A DNA stretch of 64,000 nucleotides from Novosphingobium sp. PC22D (GCF_002556635.1 NZ_MWMO01000009.1:100872-164871), one strand, 5' to 3'. Shown: positions 36,631 through 45,568, numbered from the stretch's first letter. Program-made: numbers and translations. The notes: generated by a model from the letters alone, not told the origin.

Positions 36631-37242
36631 GTGTCCGATAGCATCAAGGCGGTCGTGTTCGACGTCGGCAGGGTTCTGATCCGCTGGGACTTGCGCGCCC
36701 TCTACGCCAAGCTCATCGACGATCCCGCCCAGCTTGAGTGGTTCGTCACACATGTCGTCACCGAGGACTGGCACTTCGAGCACGACGCCGGGCGCGACCT
36801 CGACGAGATGGTGGCCGAGCGCAAGCTGCAGTTTCCGGCTTTCGCCGACCTGATCGACGCCTACGCGACGCGCTTCCTCGAGAGCATTCCCGGACCGGTC
36901 GAGGGGACGCACGAGATCGTCCGCCGGCTCGACGCGCGCGGCGTGCCGCTTTTCGCGATCACAAATTTCGCCACCCCGTTCTGGGCCGAGTTCCGCCCGA
37001 CCGATCCGCTGTTCGAGCGGTTCCGCGACATCGTCGTCTCGGGTGACGAGAAAGTCGCGAAGCCGGCCGCGCGGATCTACGAGATCGCCGCTTCGCGCTT
37101 CGGCTTCGCCCCGGCGGACATGCTGTTCATCGACGACAATCCGGCGAATGTCGCCGCTGCGCGCGCGCTGGGCTGGCATGTCCATCAATTCCACGATGCC
37201 GCGACCCTCGAAGCCGACCTGCGCGAACGCGCGCTGTTATGA
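36631..37242 (+). CDS. HAD-superfamily hydrolase
   Basis: This protein of about 203 residues has HAD motif I FDVGRVLIRWD (nucleophile Asp in DVG), an alpha-helical cap of subclass IA, motif II FAITNFAT, motif III lysine in GDEKVAKPAARIYEIA, and motif IV LFIDDNPANVAAARALGW. The glycine where phosphatases usually have a second Asp is found in haloacid-dehalogenase and epoxide-hydrolase-type members, so the substrate is open. GTG 36631 is preferred over GTG 36613, since GGAGGG precedes it closely. It lies directly upstream of the P450 regulatory repeat. Confidence 0.85.
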   Translation: MSDSIKAVVFDVGRVLIRWDLRALYAKLIDDPAQLEWFVTHVVTEDWHFEHDAGRDLDEMVAERKLQFPAFADLIDAYATRFLESIPGPVEGTHEIVRRLDARGVPLFAITNFATPFWAEFRPTDPLFERFRDIVVSGDEKVAKPAARIYEIAASRFGFAPADMLFIDDNPANVAAARALGWHVHQFHDAATLEADLRERALL

Positions 37243-37261
37243 TCCACTGTGTGTCGTTAGA
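37235..37261 (+). promoter_or_regulatory. Operator-like repeat upstream of the P450 at 37326
   Basis: TGTTATGATCC, five bases, then GTGTCGTTAGA: the same 11-5-11 layout as the sites at 10303 and 43010. The core TGAT(A/C)C and G-N-(A/G)TC(G/A)T is kept, but the outer bases have drifted. It overlaps the end of the HAD gene, 65 bases before the P450 start. Confidence 0.4.
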
Positions 37262-37325
37262 ATTGACTCGCGCTATCCGGGAGGACTAAGCAAGCGTCAA
37301 ACGCCATGGCAACGGGAGAGCCGCC

Positions 37326-38579
37326 GTGCGGGACCTCGACGACCTCGACCTCTATCACCTGCCGATGGGCGATCAGGCCATGGGCGATGATCCCTGGCCC
37401 CATTTCGACGCGGCGCGGGCGCGCCACCCATGGCTCGCGTGTTGGGACGAGTTCGGCTACGTTTTCACCGAATACGCCGCGATGCGCGAGCTGCTGGGGC
37501 AGGACGACAAGCTGCGTCCGCCCTATGCCGATCTCGTCGGCCAGCTCGGCCAGGAGGGAACGCCCTGGGGCCGGTTCACCGGCGAGCAGATGATTGCGCT
37601 GCCGAGCGATCAGCACCGGCTGCTGCGCAATACGTTCGCGGCCAAGTTCACGCCGCGCAACGCCAACGCGCTGCGCCCGATGATGCGCGAGACGATCTCG
37701 CGGCTGCTCGACGAATGGGCGCCGCGCGGGCAGATCGACTTCGAGGAATTTTCCTCGCACTTTCCGATTTCGGTCATGTTCAGCCTGGTCGGTGCGCCGC
37801 ACGAGGGCGTCACGCTGCTGCGCGACGATCTCGAGGCGATCGGCCTTGCGCACAGCTATCAGCTCGACCGGTTTCCGCGTATTCAGGAGGGCATGGTGCG
37901 GCTGGAAAGGTTCGTCGAGGAGACGATCGCCCGCCGCCGCGCCGAGCCGCGCACCGACGGCAGCGAAGACCTGCTCGAACTGCTGATCCGCACCGGAGAC
38001 GAAGGCGACATCAGTCACCGCCAGCTCACCGACCTCATCATGTTTTTCTTCATCGCCGGTTACGATACCTCGAAGAACGTGCTGACCTACACGATGTACA
38101 CGCTGCTCGATCACCCGGAGATCTACGAGCGTTGCGCCGAGGACCACGACTACTGCCGCAGGGTGATCGAGGAGGCGCTGCGCTGGTTCAACCCGGGCAC
38201 TGTCGCGCGCTACGTGGATACCGAGTTCGAATTTCGCGGCGTGCGCTTCCCGAAGGATACCATGCTGTTCTTCCCGCTCAGCATCTCGGGGCGCGATCCG
38301 GGCGCTTTCGAGCGCGCAGGCACCTTCGACCCCGATCGCGTGATCGATCCCAACAAGCGCCAGATCGCCTTCGCGCTCGGCAAGCACATGTGCCTTGGCC
38401 AGTACATCGCTCGCGCACAGTTGCAGGAGGCGATCCACCAGGTCGCCCAGCGCATTCGCCATCCGCGCCTCGCCGGCGAAGTGCATTGGCGTCCGTTTCC
38501 GGGAACCTGGGGCATCAGGGGCCTGCCGATCGCCTTCACGCCGGGCGAGGCGCACGTGCGCGAGGCCGAGCCGGCCTGA
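37326..38579 (+). CDS. Cytochrome P450
   Basis: This 417-residue class I bacterial P450 has the I-helix FFFIAGYDTSKNVLTY, the K-helix ExxR in EEALRWF, and the haem loop FALGKHMCLGQYIARAQLQE with Cys356 as ligand. It is a clear paralogue of the P450 at 43076: both begin with a DLDLY-LP motif, share AGYDTSKNVLTY and GKHMCLGQYIARAQLQE, and end W-PFPG-WGI-GLPI-FTP. Their substrates are probably similar hydrophobic compounds. GTG 37326 follows GGGAGAG. It stands immediately upstream of the Anbu cluster, 183 bases from it. Confidence 0.95.
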   Translation: MRDLDDLDLYHLPMGDQAMGDDPWPHFDAARARHPWLACWDEFGYVFTEYAAMRELLGQDDKLRPPYADLVGQLGQEGTPWGRFTGEQMIALPSDQHRLLRNTFAAKFTPRNANALRPMMRETISRLLDEWAPRGQIDFEEFSSHFPISVMFSLVGAPHEGVTLLRDDLEAIGLAHSYQLDRFPRIQEGMVRLERFVEETIARRRAEPRTDGSEDLLELLIRTGDEGDISHRQLTDLIMFFFIAGYDTSKNVLTYTMYTLLDHPEIYERCAEDHDYCRRVIEEALRWFNPGTVARYVDTEFEFRGVRFPKDTMLFFPLSISGRDPGAFERAGTFDPDRVIDPNKRQIAFALGKHMCLGQYIARAQLQEAIHQVAQRIRHPRLAGEVHWRPFPGTWGIRGLPIAFTPGEAHVREAEPA

Positions 38580-38762
38580 GCCAAACCGGCCCGAGGCCGA
38601 TTTCGCGGGGAACATCCGTCTGAAATCACCGTTGGATTCCCCAAGGGGGGTCGCGCCGGGCGGCATGCGCGGCGACGGTGCGTCTTTTTTCGCAGATGCA
38701 GCGCAACCCGCTTGGCAACCGCGTGCACTTTGTGCTTCACATGCGGTCAGACGGGAGTTGCA

Positions 38763-40196
38763 ATGACATCATCGACGTCAGCTTCGAAGTACGATGAGAT
38801 GTTCAATCCGGACGGTACCGTCCGGCCGGCCTACGCCGATTTCCGGGACTGGTACGATACCCAGGACCCGGCCTGGCTGAAGCGCCAGGATGCCGAAGCG
38901 GAACGGTTCTTCCGCCGCGTGGGCATCACCTTCAATGTCTATGGCGATGATGACGGCGAGGAACGGCTGATCCCGTTCGACATGATCCCGCGCATCATCA
39001 CCGCGCGCGAATGGCGCAAGCTCACGCGCGGCATCGAGCAGCGCGTGCGGGCGCTCAACGCATTCCTGCAAGACCTCTATCACCGGCAGGAAATCATCCG
39101 CTCGGGCAGGCTGCCGATCCACTACCTGCGCGACAACGACGCGTTCCTTTCGCAGATGATCGGCTTCACCCCGCCCGGCGGGGTCTACACGCACATCGTC
39201 GGCATCGATCTCGTTCGCACCGGGCCCGACGAATTCGTGGTGCTCGAAGACAATGCGCGCACGCCCTCGGGCGTCTCGTACATGCTCGAGAACCGCGAGA
39301 CGATGATGCAGATGTTCCCCGAGCTGTTCACCAAGATCCCCGTGCGGCCGGTCTCGGACTATCCGCGCCGGCTCGCCCGCTCGCTGCGCGCCTGCGCTCC
39401 GACCTGCGCGGCGGCGCGGCCGGTGGTCGCGGTGCTCACGCCAGGCATCTACAACTCGGCCTATTTCGAGCACGCTTTCCTCGCCGACGAGATGGGCGCC
39501 GAACTGATCGAGGGCAGCGACCTGCGGGTGATGGACGGTCGTGTGCAGATGCGCACGACGACCGGCTACACCCCGGTCGACGTGATCTACCGCCGCGTCG
39601 ACGACGATTTTCTCGATCCGCTGACGTTCAATCCCGAGAGCGCGCTCGGCATCCCCGGGATCATGGACGTGTACCGCTCTGGCGGGGTCACGATCGCCAA
39701 TGCGCCGGGTACGGGTATTGCCGACGACAAGGCGATCTACACCTTCATGCCCGAGATCGTCGAGTTCTACACCGGCGAGAAACCGATCCTCAAGAACGTG
39801 GAGACCTGGCGCTGTATCGAGGAGGATTCGCTCAAGTACGTGCTCGACAACTTGTCCGACCTGGTTGTGAAGGAAGTTCACGGCTCGGGCGGCTACGGCA
39901 TGCTGATCGGGCCCGCCGCGTCCAAGAAGGAGCTCAACGAGTTCGAGGCGAAGCTGCGGGCCAAGCCGGAAAACTACATCGCCCAGCCCACGCTCTCGCT
40001 TTCGACCGTGCCGATCTTTACGAGCAAGGGCCTCGCGCCGCGCCACGTCGACTTGCGGCCCTTCGTGCTCGTCTCGCCCGACGGGATCGACATCACGCCG
40101 GGCGGGCTGACGCGCGTCGCGCTCAAGAAGGGCTCGCTCGTGGTGAACTCGTCGCAGGGCGGCGGCACCAAGGACAGCTGGGTGCTGGACGAATGA
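38763..40196 (+). CDS. Circularly permuted ATP-grasp protein (Anbu cluster)
   Basis: This 477-residue protein belongs to the COG2308-type circularly permuted ATP-grasp family. Conserved blocks are IPRIITAREWRKLTRGIEQRVRALNAFLQDLYH, GVYTHIVGIDLVRTGPDEFVVLEDNARTPSGVSYMLENR, and, near the end, KEVHGSGGYGMLIGPAA with the ATP-binding lysine and glycine loop. Such enzymes form carboxylate-amine (peptide-like) bonds; this one is predicted, not shown, to build a peptide or peptide tag. GGGAG precedes ATG 38763. It heads the four-gene cluster with the alpha-E protein, transglutaminase and Anbu. Confidence 0.92.
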   Translation: MTSSTSASKYDEMFNPDGTVRPAYADFRDWYDTQDPAWLKRQDAEAERFFRRVGITFNVYGDDDGEERLIPFDMIPRIITAREWRKLTRGIEQRVRALNAFLQDLYHRQEIIRSGRLPIHYLRDNDAFLSQMIGFTPPGGVYTHIVGIDLVRTGPDEFVVLEDNARTPSGVSYMLENRETMMQMFPELFTKIPVRPVSDYPRRLARSLRACAPTCAAARPVVAVLTPGIYNSAYFEHAFLADEMGAELIEGSDLRVMDGRVQMRTTTGYTPVDVIYRRVDDDFLDPLTFNPESALGIPGIMDVYRSGGVTIANAPGTGIADDKAIYTFMPEIVEFYTGEKPILKNVETWRCIEEDSLKYVLDNLSDLVVKEVHGSGGYGMLIGPAASKKELNEFEAKLRAKPENYIAQPTLSLSTVPIFTSKGLAPRHVDLRPFVLVSPDGIDITPGGLTRVALKKGSLVVNSSQGGGTKDSWVLDE

Positions 40197-40245
40197 GCGC
40201 GCACCGCACCATCGCCGCGCTTCGCGTGCCGCTTGGAGGTCGCTG

Positions 40246-41193
40246 ATGCTGGGGCGTTCGGCAAACGGCGTGTTCTGGATGGCGCGCTACCTCGAGAGGG
40301 CGGAAAACACCGCGCGGCTGATCGACGTCGGCTTCCATCTCGCGCTCACCCGCGGCGACCGTTCGTCGCAGGAGGAAGAGTGGAAGTCGGTGCTCACCAC
40401 CACCGGCCAACTCGAGGACTATTCGGAAAAGCACACCGAGTTCTTCGGACCGCAGGTGTTCAACTACCTGCTGCGCGATCGTGACAATCCCGCCAGCGTG
40501 CTGCAGATGATCGAGTTCGCGCGGACCAACGCGCGGATGGTCCGCACCAGCATCACCGACGAGGTCTGGGAAGCGATCAACGAAACCTGGATGACGCTGC
40601 GCGACGTGCTTTCGCGACCCGTGCGCGAGACCAACCTCGGCGACGTGCTCTCGACCATCCGCAGCCAGGCGACGCTCGTGCGCGGGGCGATGGAAGGCTC
40701 GATGCTGCGCAACGACGTGTTCAACTTCGCCCGGATTGGCACCTTCATCGAGCGGGCCGACAGCACCGCGCGCATCCTCGATGTAAAGTACTACGTGCTG
40801 CTGCCGTCGGTCGCCTGGGTGGGCTCGAGCCTCGACAACGTCCAGTGGGACACGCTGCTGCGTTCGGTCGCGGGCGACCGCGCCTATTCGTGGCTCAATG
40901 CCGGAACCATGGACCCGCGCGAGATCGCGCGCTTCCTGATCCTCGACGGTCGGTTCCCGCGCAGCCTGGCGTTCTGCTACGACAAGGTGCGCAGCAACAT
41001 GGCGGGCATCGCCATGCAGTATGGCGGCGAGACCGAGGCGCACGAACTGCTGCGCGACGCCGGGGCGCAGCTCCACCAGCTCGACATCGAGCAGATCTTC
41101 GACCGGGGCCTGCACGAGTTCCTTCAGGACGTCATCGCCAAGACCAACCGCATCGGCGCGTGCATCGCGGCCGAATACCGCTTCATCGAATAG
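40246..41193 (+). CDS. Alpha-E domain protein (Anbu cluster)
   Basis: This 315-residue, almost all-helical protein is of the COG2307 (alpha-E, DUF403) family. It opens MLGRSANGVFWMARYLERAENTARLIDVGFH, includes ARIGTFIERADSTARILDVKYYVLLPS, and ends DVIAKTNRIGACIAAEYRF. The two ERAxxTAR-like repeats are characteristic. It has no known biochemical activity and is always found with the ATP-grasp protein, so it is thought to be a partner or scaffold. It lies 49 bases after the ATP-grasp gene and 11 before the transglutaminase. Confidence 0.92.
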   Translation: MLGRSANGVFWMARYLERAENTARLIDVGFHLALTRGDRSSQEEEWKSVLTTTGQLEDYSEKHTEFFGPQVFNYLLRDRDNPASVLQMIEFARTNARMVRTSITDEVWEAINETWMTLRDVLSRPVRETNLGDVLSTIRSQATLVRGAMEGSMLRNDVFNFARIGTFIERADSTARILDVKYYVLLPSVAWVGSSLDNVQWDTLLRSVAGDRAYSWLNAGTMDPREIARFLILDGRFPRSLAFCYDKVRSNMAGIAMQYGGETEAHELLRDAGAQLHQLDIEQIFDRGLHEFLQDVIAKTNRIGACIAAEYRFIE

Positions 41194-41204
41194 GCAGAAG
41201 ACCC

Positions 41205-42065
41205 GTGGAACTCGCGATCTCGCACACCACCCGCTACCGCTTCTCGCAGCCCGTGTCCTACGGTTTGCAGCGTCTGCGTCTGCGTCCGAAATCGACGCAC
41301 GGGCAGGAAGTGCTCGATTGGGACATGCATTTCGAGGGCGCGAAGATCGAGGCCGAGTACGACGACCAGAACAATAATCACGTCGTTCTCGTCTCGATCG
41401 AGCCGGGCGTTCAGAACGTGGCGGTCACCTGCAAGGGGCTCGTCGCCACGGTCGACAAATCGGGCGTGATCGGCGAGCACTGCGGCCATATGCCGCTTTG
41501 GTGTTTCCTGCGCCCCACGCCGCTGACCCGGGCCGGGCTCAAGGTTCGTGCGCTGGTTGCCGGGGTCGAAGCCGACAAATCGAAGCCAATCGAGTTTCTT
41601 CATGCGCTTTCGACGGCGGTCGCCGAGGCGGTCGAATACGAGCCCGGCAAGACCTCGACCGACACCAGCGCGGAGCAGGCGCTCACGGCGGGACACGGGG
41701 TCTGCCAGGATCACGCCCACATCTTCATCAGCGCGGGACGGCTGCTCGACATTCCGATGCGTTATGTCGGTGGTTACCTCAAGATGGAGGATCGCGTCGA
41801 TCAGGATGCCGGGCACGGTTGGGCAGAGGCCTATGTGCAGGGGCTCGGCTGGGCTGGCTTCGACGTTTCGAACGGCATGTGCCCGGACGAGCGCTACGTC
41901 CGCGTCGCGACCGGTTGCGACTATTCCGAGGCCGCGCCGGTGAAGGGCATCGACGTCGGTACTGGGGAAAGCTCGCTCGAAGTCCATTTGTCTGTCGAGC
42001 AGAAGATGGTAGGTCAGCAGCAGCAACAGAGCTCGGGCGGGCAGCAGCAATCGCAGGGCGGCTGA
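41205..42065 (+). CDS. Transglutaminase-like protease-fold protein (Anbu cluster)
   Basis: This 286-residue protein has an N-terminal beta-rich domain (ISHTTRYRFSQPVSYGLQRLRLRPKS) and a transglutaminase-like domain with the complete triad: Cys167 in GVCQDHAHIF, His204 in GHGWAEAYV and Asp220 in GFDVSNGM. Members act as thiol peptidases or amidases rather than crosslinkers. The C-terminal tail is unusual: QQQQQ, SSGG and QQQSQGG, rich in Gln/Ser/Gly and probably disordered. GTG 41205 begins the family-like N-terminus. Within the cluster it may cut the peptide bond made by the ATP-grasp enzyme. Confidence 0.92.
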   Translation: MELAISHTTRYRFSQPVSYGLQRLRLRPKSTHGQEVLDWDMHFEGAKIEAEYDDQNNNHVVLVSIEPGVQNVAVTCKGLVATVDKSGVIGEHCGHMPLWCFLRPTPLTRAGLKVRALVAGVEADKSKPIEFLHALSTAVAEAVEYEPGKTSTDTSAEQALTAGHGVCQDHAHIFISAGRLLDIPMRYVGGYLKMEDRVDQDAGHGWAEAYVQGLGWAGFDVSNGMCPDERYVRVATGCDYSEAAPVKGIDVGTGESSLEVHLSVEQKMVGQQQQQSSGGQQQSQGG

Positions 42066-42146
42066 AAAAAGCTGAAAAGGGTATTCGACTGGTCGTTCTG
42101 CCATCAGGGAGGGGGCAGCAGCCAGGGGGGGTAAAGGCATTCTGGC

Positions 42147-42929
42147 ATGACCTATTGCGTCGGCATGATTCTCGATCGCGGCTTCGTGATGATGAGCGAC
42201 ACCCGCACGAATTCGGGCGTCGACAACATTTCCACTTTCCGCAAGATGTTCCGCTGGTCGGTTCCCGGCGAGCGCATCATCACGCTGATGACCGCGGGCA
42301 ACCTCGCCACCACCCAGGCCGTCGTCAGCCAGCTCGAAGAACGCAACAAGGCGCCTTCCGAACGGCAGAACTCGCTGCTCGAGGCCGAGACGATGTTCCA
42401 GGTCGCGACCATCGTCGGCGACCTCCTGCGCGACGTGATCTCGTTGCGGGCGAGCGACAACGGGCATAGCGGCTCGGGTCCGTTCGGCGCCTCGATCATC
42501 GTGTGCGGTCAGATCAAGGGCATGGAGCCGCGGCTGTTTCTCGTCTATCCCGAGGGCAACTTCATCGAGGCGAGCTTCGATACGCCGTTCTTCCAGATCG
42601 GCGAGACCAAATACGGCCGCCCGATCCTGATCCGCGGCTACGAGGCAGACATGAGCTTCGAGGAAGCGGTGAAGCTGCTCATGGTCTCGTTCGATTCGAC
42701 GATCAAGGCGAACCTCTCGGTCGGCCTGCCGCTCGATCTGCTGGTCGTCGAACGCGACCGCTTCGAGCCGCTGCACGAACGCCGGATCGAAGCGACCGAT
42801 CCCTATTTTCAGGCGATCTCGACCGGCTGGGGCGAAGCACTCAAGCAGGCATTCCATGCCTTGCCCGATTACGTCATCAACGATGCCGAGCCCGTGGCGC
42901 GCAAACCGCAACCCGTCCTCCCGGCTTGA
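42147..42929 (+). CDS. Anbu, bacterial proteasome-subunit homologue
   Basis: This 260-residue protein is of the COG3484 (Anbu) family of Ntn-hydrolases, related to HslV and 20S proteasome beta subunits. After removal of Met1, the sequence begins TYCVGMILDRGFVMMSDTRTN, so Thr2 would be the catalytic nucleophile with no propeptide; SDTRTNSG and the lysine in FRKMF match the active-site framework. Other Anbu proteins form open helical or ring assemblies, and peptidase activity has been hard to show. It is the last gene of the cluster, 81 bases after the transglutaminase, with a G-rich ribosome-binding region. Confidence 0.93.
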   Translation: MTYCVGMILDRGFVMMSDTRTNSGVDNISTFRKMFRWSVPGERIITLMTAGNLATTQAVVSQLEERNKAPSERQNSLLEAETMFQVATIVGDLLRDVISLRASDNGHSGSGPFGASIIVCGQIKGMEPRLFLVYPEGNFIEASFDTPFFQIGETKYGRPILIRGYEADMSFEEAVKLLMVSFDSTIKANLSVGLPLDLLVVERDRFEPLHERRIEATDPYFQAISTGWGEALKQAFHALPDYVINDAEPVARKPQPVLPA

Positions 42930-43009
42930 CCCTTGCTGCGCCCGGTCTTGCAGCCTGAGGTATGAGACCGCCGTTCCCGTCGCAACTCCGCTTGCTCTAG
43001 CCCACCCGC

Positions 43010-43036
43010 TTCTGTGATACACCGCGTATCGTAGAA
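43010..43036 (+). promoter_or_regulatory. Operator-like 11-5-11 inverted repeat upstream of the P450 at 43076
   Basis: TTCTGTGATAC, five bases, then GTATCGTAGAA: 9 of 11 positions pair, the best copy of the motif in the window. The left arm is identical to that at 10303. It lies 39 bases before the P450 start. Confidence 0.6.
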
Positions 43037-43075
43037 CGCGCCGGCCCTGACCGGTGCGGATGGAGAGAGGCGAGT

Positions 43076-44302
43076 ATGACGACCCGGAGCATCGAGGACC
43101 TGGACCTCTACACGCTGCCCTGGAACGCCCCCGGTTTTTCCGCCAATCCCTGGCCCGAGTTCGAGAAGGCGCGGGCGAAGCATCCGTGGCTGGCAAGGAC
43201 CGACCAGGGCTATGCCGTCTTCGGGCTGCACGCGATCCGCGATCTGATGGGGCGCGACGACGTCATGCGCCCCTCGTTCGACGGCATCGCCGAGATCATG
43301 GACTGCAAGGACTCGCCCTGGGGCCGGTTCTGCCAGGAACAGATGATCGCGCTGCCCGACCGCGAGCACCGGCTCTTGCGCGACGCCTTCGCACGCAAGT
43401 TCACCCCGCGTTACGCCAACCAGCTTCGCCCGGTGATGCGCGCCACGATGGAGCGGCTGCTGAGCGAATGGACGCCGCGCGAGCACATCGATTTCGAGGA
43501 GTTCGCCTCGTACTATCCGGTCGCCGTCACCGCGCAGATGCTGGGCGCGCCGGTCGAGGCGATCCCGGGGTTGCGCAAGTCGATGGAAGTGATGGGCCTC
43601 GCCTTCTCGATGGACAAGACCAAGGTTCCCGCGCTCGACGCCGCGTTCGAGCACCTCGATGCCTTCGCGCACGAGCTGCTCGCCGAGCGCCGGGCCAACC
43701 CGCGCGATGACGCCGAGCCCGACCTGCTGGACATGCTCGTCGACGCCGGGGTCGAGAGCGAGGTCAGCGACCGGCAGCTTGCCGATCTCGTGATCTTCCT
43801 GTTCGTCGCAGGCTACGACACCTCGAAGAACGTGCTCACCTACATGATGCACCTCATGCTCAAAAATCCCGAAATCTACGAGCGTTGCGCACAGGACCTC
43901 GACTATTGCCGCAAGGTCGTCGAGGAGACCCTGCGGATATTCAATCCGAGTTCGGCCTTCCGCGTGACGACGGCGGATCTCGAATACGACGGGGCGCTGA
44001 TCCCCGCGGGGACGATGCTGTTCTTCAATCTCAATGTCTCGGGCCGCGACCCGGAGCTGTTCGAGAATCCCGACCGCTTCGATCCCGACCGTCCGATCGT
44101 GCCCGGCAACCGTCACGTTGCTTTCGGCATGGGCAAGCACATGTGCCTTGGCCAGTACATCGCCCGCGCACAGCTTCAGGAGGGTATCCACCTCATCGCC
44201 CGGCACATGCAGGCCCCGCGTCCCGATGGGGAGCCGGGATGGCGGCCGTTTCCCGGCGTGTGGGGCATCAAGGGCCTGCCGATCGAGTTCACCCCGGCAT
44301 GA
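43076..44302 (+). CDS. Cytochrome P450
   Basis: This 408-residue P450 is closely similar to the one at 37326. The I-helix is FLFVAGYDTSKNVLTYMMH, the K-helix ExxR is in EETLRIF, and the haem loop is FGMGKHMCLGQYIARAQLQE with Cys357. It starts at ATG 43076 after GGAGAGAGG. Its stop overlaps the start of the flavin-dependent monooxygenase-like gene (ATGA), so the two are translated together, pointing to successive oxidations of one substrate. Ferredoxin and reductase partners are not in the window. Confidence 0.95.
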   Translation: MTTRSIEDLDLYTLPWNAPGFSANPWPEFEKARAKHPWLARTDQGYAVFGLHAIRDLMGRDDVMRPSFDGIAEIMDCKDSPWGRFCQEQMIALPDREHRLLRDAFARKFTPRYANQLRPVMRATMERLLSEWTPREHIDFEEFASYYPVAVTAQMLGAPVEAIPGLRKSMEVMGLAFSMDKTKVPALDAAFEHLDAFAHELLAERRANPRDDAEPDLLDMLVDAGVESEVSDRQLADLVIFLFVAGYDTSKNVLTYMMHLMLKNPEIYERCAQDLDYCRKVVEETLRIFNPSSAFRVTTADLEYDGALIPAGTMLFFNLNVSGRDPELFENPDRFDPDRPIVPGNRHVAFGMGKHMCLGQYIARAQLQEGIHLIARHMQAPRPDGEPGWRPFPGVWGIKGLPIEFTPA

Positions 44303-45492
44303 GCGCGCAGGCAAAGGCCGGCGTCGCCCCAGCCGCGAATGCGCAAGGCTGGCTCCAAAGGACTCGCGAGCTCGGTCCGCTGATCGACGGCGCGGCCAAG
44401 GTCCATGAGATCGACTGCGAACTCGCGCCCGAGGTCGTCGCGGCGATGGACCGTGCGGGCATCTTCGCGATGATGGTGCCAAGCGAGCTGCGCGGCGCCG
44501 AAGCGCATCCGCGCGACCTGATCGATGTGATCTCCGAGCTTTCCTACTGGGACGGCTCGGCCGGATGGTATGCGCATGCGGTGATGACGGGCGGCTCGGT
44601 GGCGGGCGCGTTCCTTGGGGATCGCGCGGTCGAAGCGATCTTCCCGGGCGGGCGCTTCGTCCATGCGGCGGGGCAGGCGGCGCCGACGGGCCGGGCGGTG
44701 CGCGAAGGCGAGGGCTATCGCATCTCGGGGCGCTATTCGTTCGGCTCGGGCACGCCGCACGCGCAGTACATCGTCGGCGGCTTCGTGCTCCACGAGGGCG
44801 GCGAGCCGGTGCGCGGGCCGGGCGGGCAGCCGGTCATGCTGATCGGGCTCGCCCCGCGCGAGACCGTCACCTTCCGGGGCAACTGGGACGTCATGGGGCT
44901 GCGCGGCACCGGGTCTTATGATTTCACCGTCAACGAGCAGGTGCTGCACGAGGACTTTTTTCACAACCCGTCCGCGCCGGTACAGCGACGGGGCGGCACG
45001 CTCTACCGAATGGGCTTCATGGCGCTGCCATGCATCTCGCACGGCGCCTTCGCGGTGGGCGCGACCCGCCGCATTCTCGACGAGTGGCGCCGTTTTGCGA
45101 GGACGAAAGTCCGCGCCGACGGCAAGCCCGCTAGCGAGATGGCGACGTTCCACCGCGACATCGCCGTCCATCTTGCCGATGCGCGCGCCGCCGAGGCTTA
45201 TTTCCGCGACACGTTCGACAGCCTGTTCGAGGCGGCCGGGCAGGGCACGATCACCGAGGACATGCGCGTCGACGGCCGCTTGTCGACGAGCCACGCGTTC
45301 GTCGTCGCGATGCGCGTCGCCCAGGCCGCCTATGCCGCCTGCACCACCACCGCCCTACGCAACGGCAGCCCGATCCAGCGCGCGTTTCGCGACATCTGCG
45401 CGGGCAACGCGCATTTCCTCACCGCCGAACAATCGCTGATCGACGCCGGGGCAGTGGTCGCGGAGGCCGAAGGAGCGATGCTGGTCTTCTGA
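44299..45492 (+). CDS. Acyl-CoA dehydrogenase-fold flavoprotein, probable flavin-dependent monooxygenase
   Basis: This 397-residue protein has the acyl-CoA dehydrogenase fold: N-terminal helices (VVAAMDRAGIFAMMVPSELRGAE), a middle beta domain (EGYRISGRYSFGSGTPHAQYIVGG; NWDVMGLRGTGSYDFTVNEQVL) and C-terminal helices. The WDxxGxRGTGS segment and the missing catalytic acyl-CoA glutamate context resemble group D flavin monooxygenases such as HsaA and HpaB-like hydroxylases more than true dehydrogenases. A reductase would be needed from elsewhere. It overlaps the P450 stop by four bases, so both probably act on one compound. Confidence 0.8.
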   Translation: MSAQAKAGVAPAANAQGWLQRTRELGPLIDGAAKVHEIDCELAPEVVAAMDRAGIFAMMVPSELRGAEAHPRDLIDVISELSYWDGSAGWYAHAVMTGGSVAGAFLGDRAVEAIFPGGRFVHAAGQAAPTGRAVREGEGYRISGRYSFGSGTPHAQYIVGGFVLHEGGEPVRGPGGQPVMLIGLAPRETVTFRGNWDVMGLRGTGSYDFTVNEQVLHEDFFHNPSAPVQRRGGTLYRMGFMALPCISHGAFAVGATRRILDEWRRFARTKVRADGKPASEMATFHRDIAVHLADARAAEAYFRDTFDSLFEAAGQGTITEDMRVDGRLSTSHAFVVAMRVAQAAYAACTTTALRNGSPIQRAFRDICAGNAHFLTAEQSLIDAGAVVAEAEGAMLVF

Positions 45493-45568
45493 GCCGCCGC
45501 GCTCGGATTGACCCCGATGCGGGAAGCTGTGATGCTGCGCGGACCGCATCACGGGGCTTTCACGACCG

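Noticed and set aside
38383..44146. Copies of AGCACATGTGC, the core of the palindrome at 15354, at 38383 and 44136
   Set aside because: Both lie inside the haem-binding codons (Lys-His-Met-Cys) of the two related P450s and lack the A/T-rich flanking arms. They are coding coincidences, not operators.
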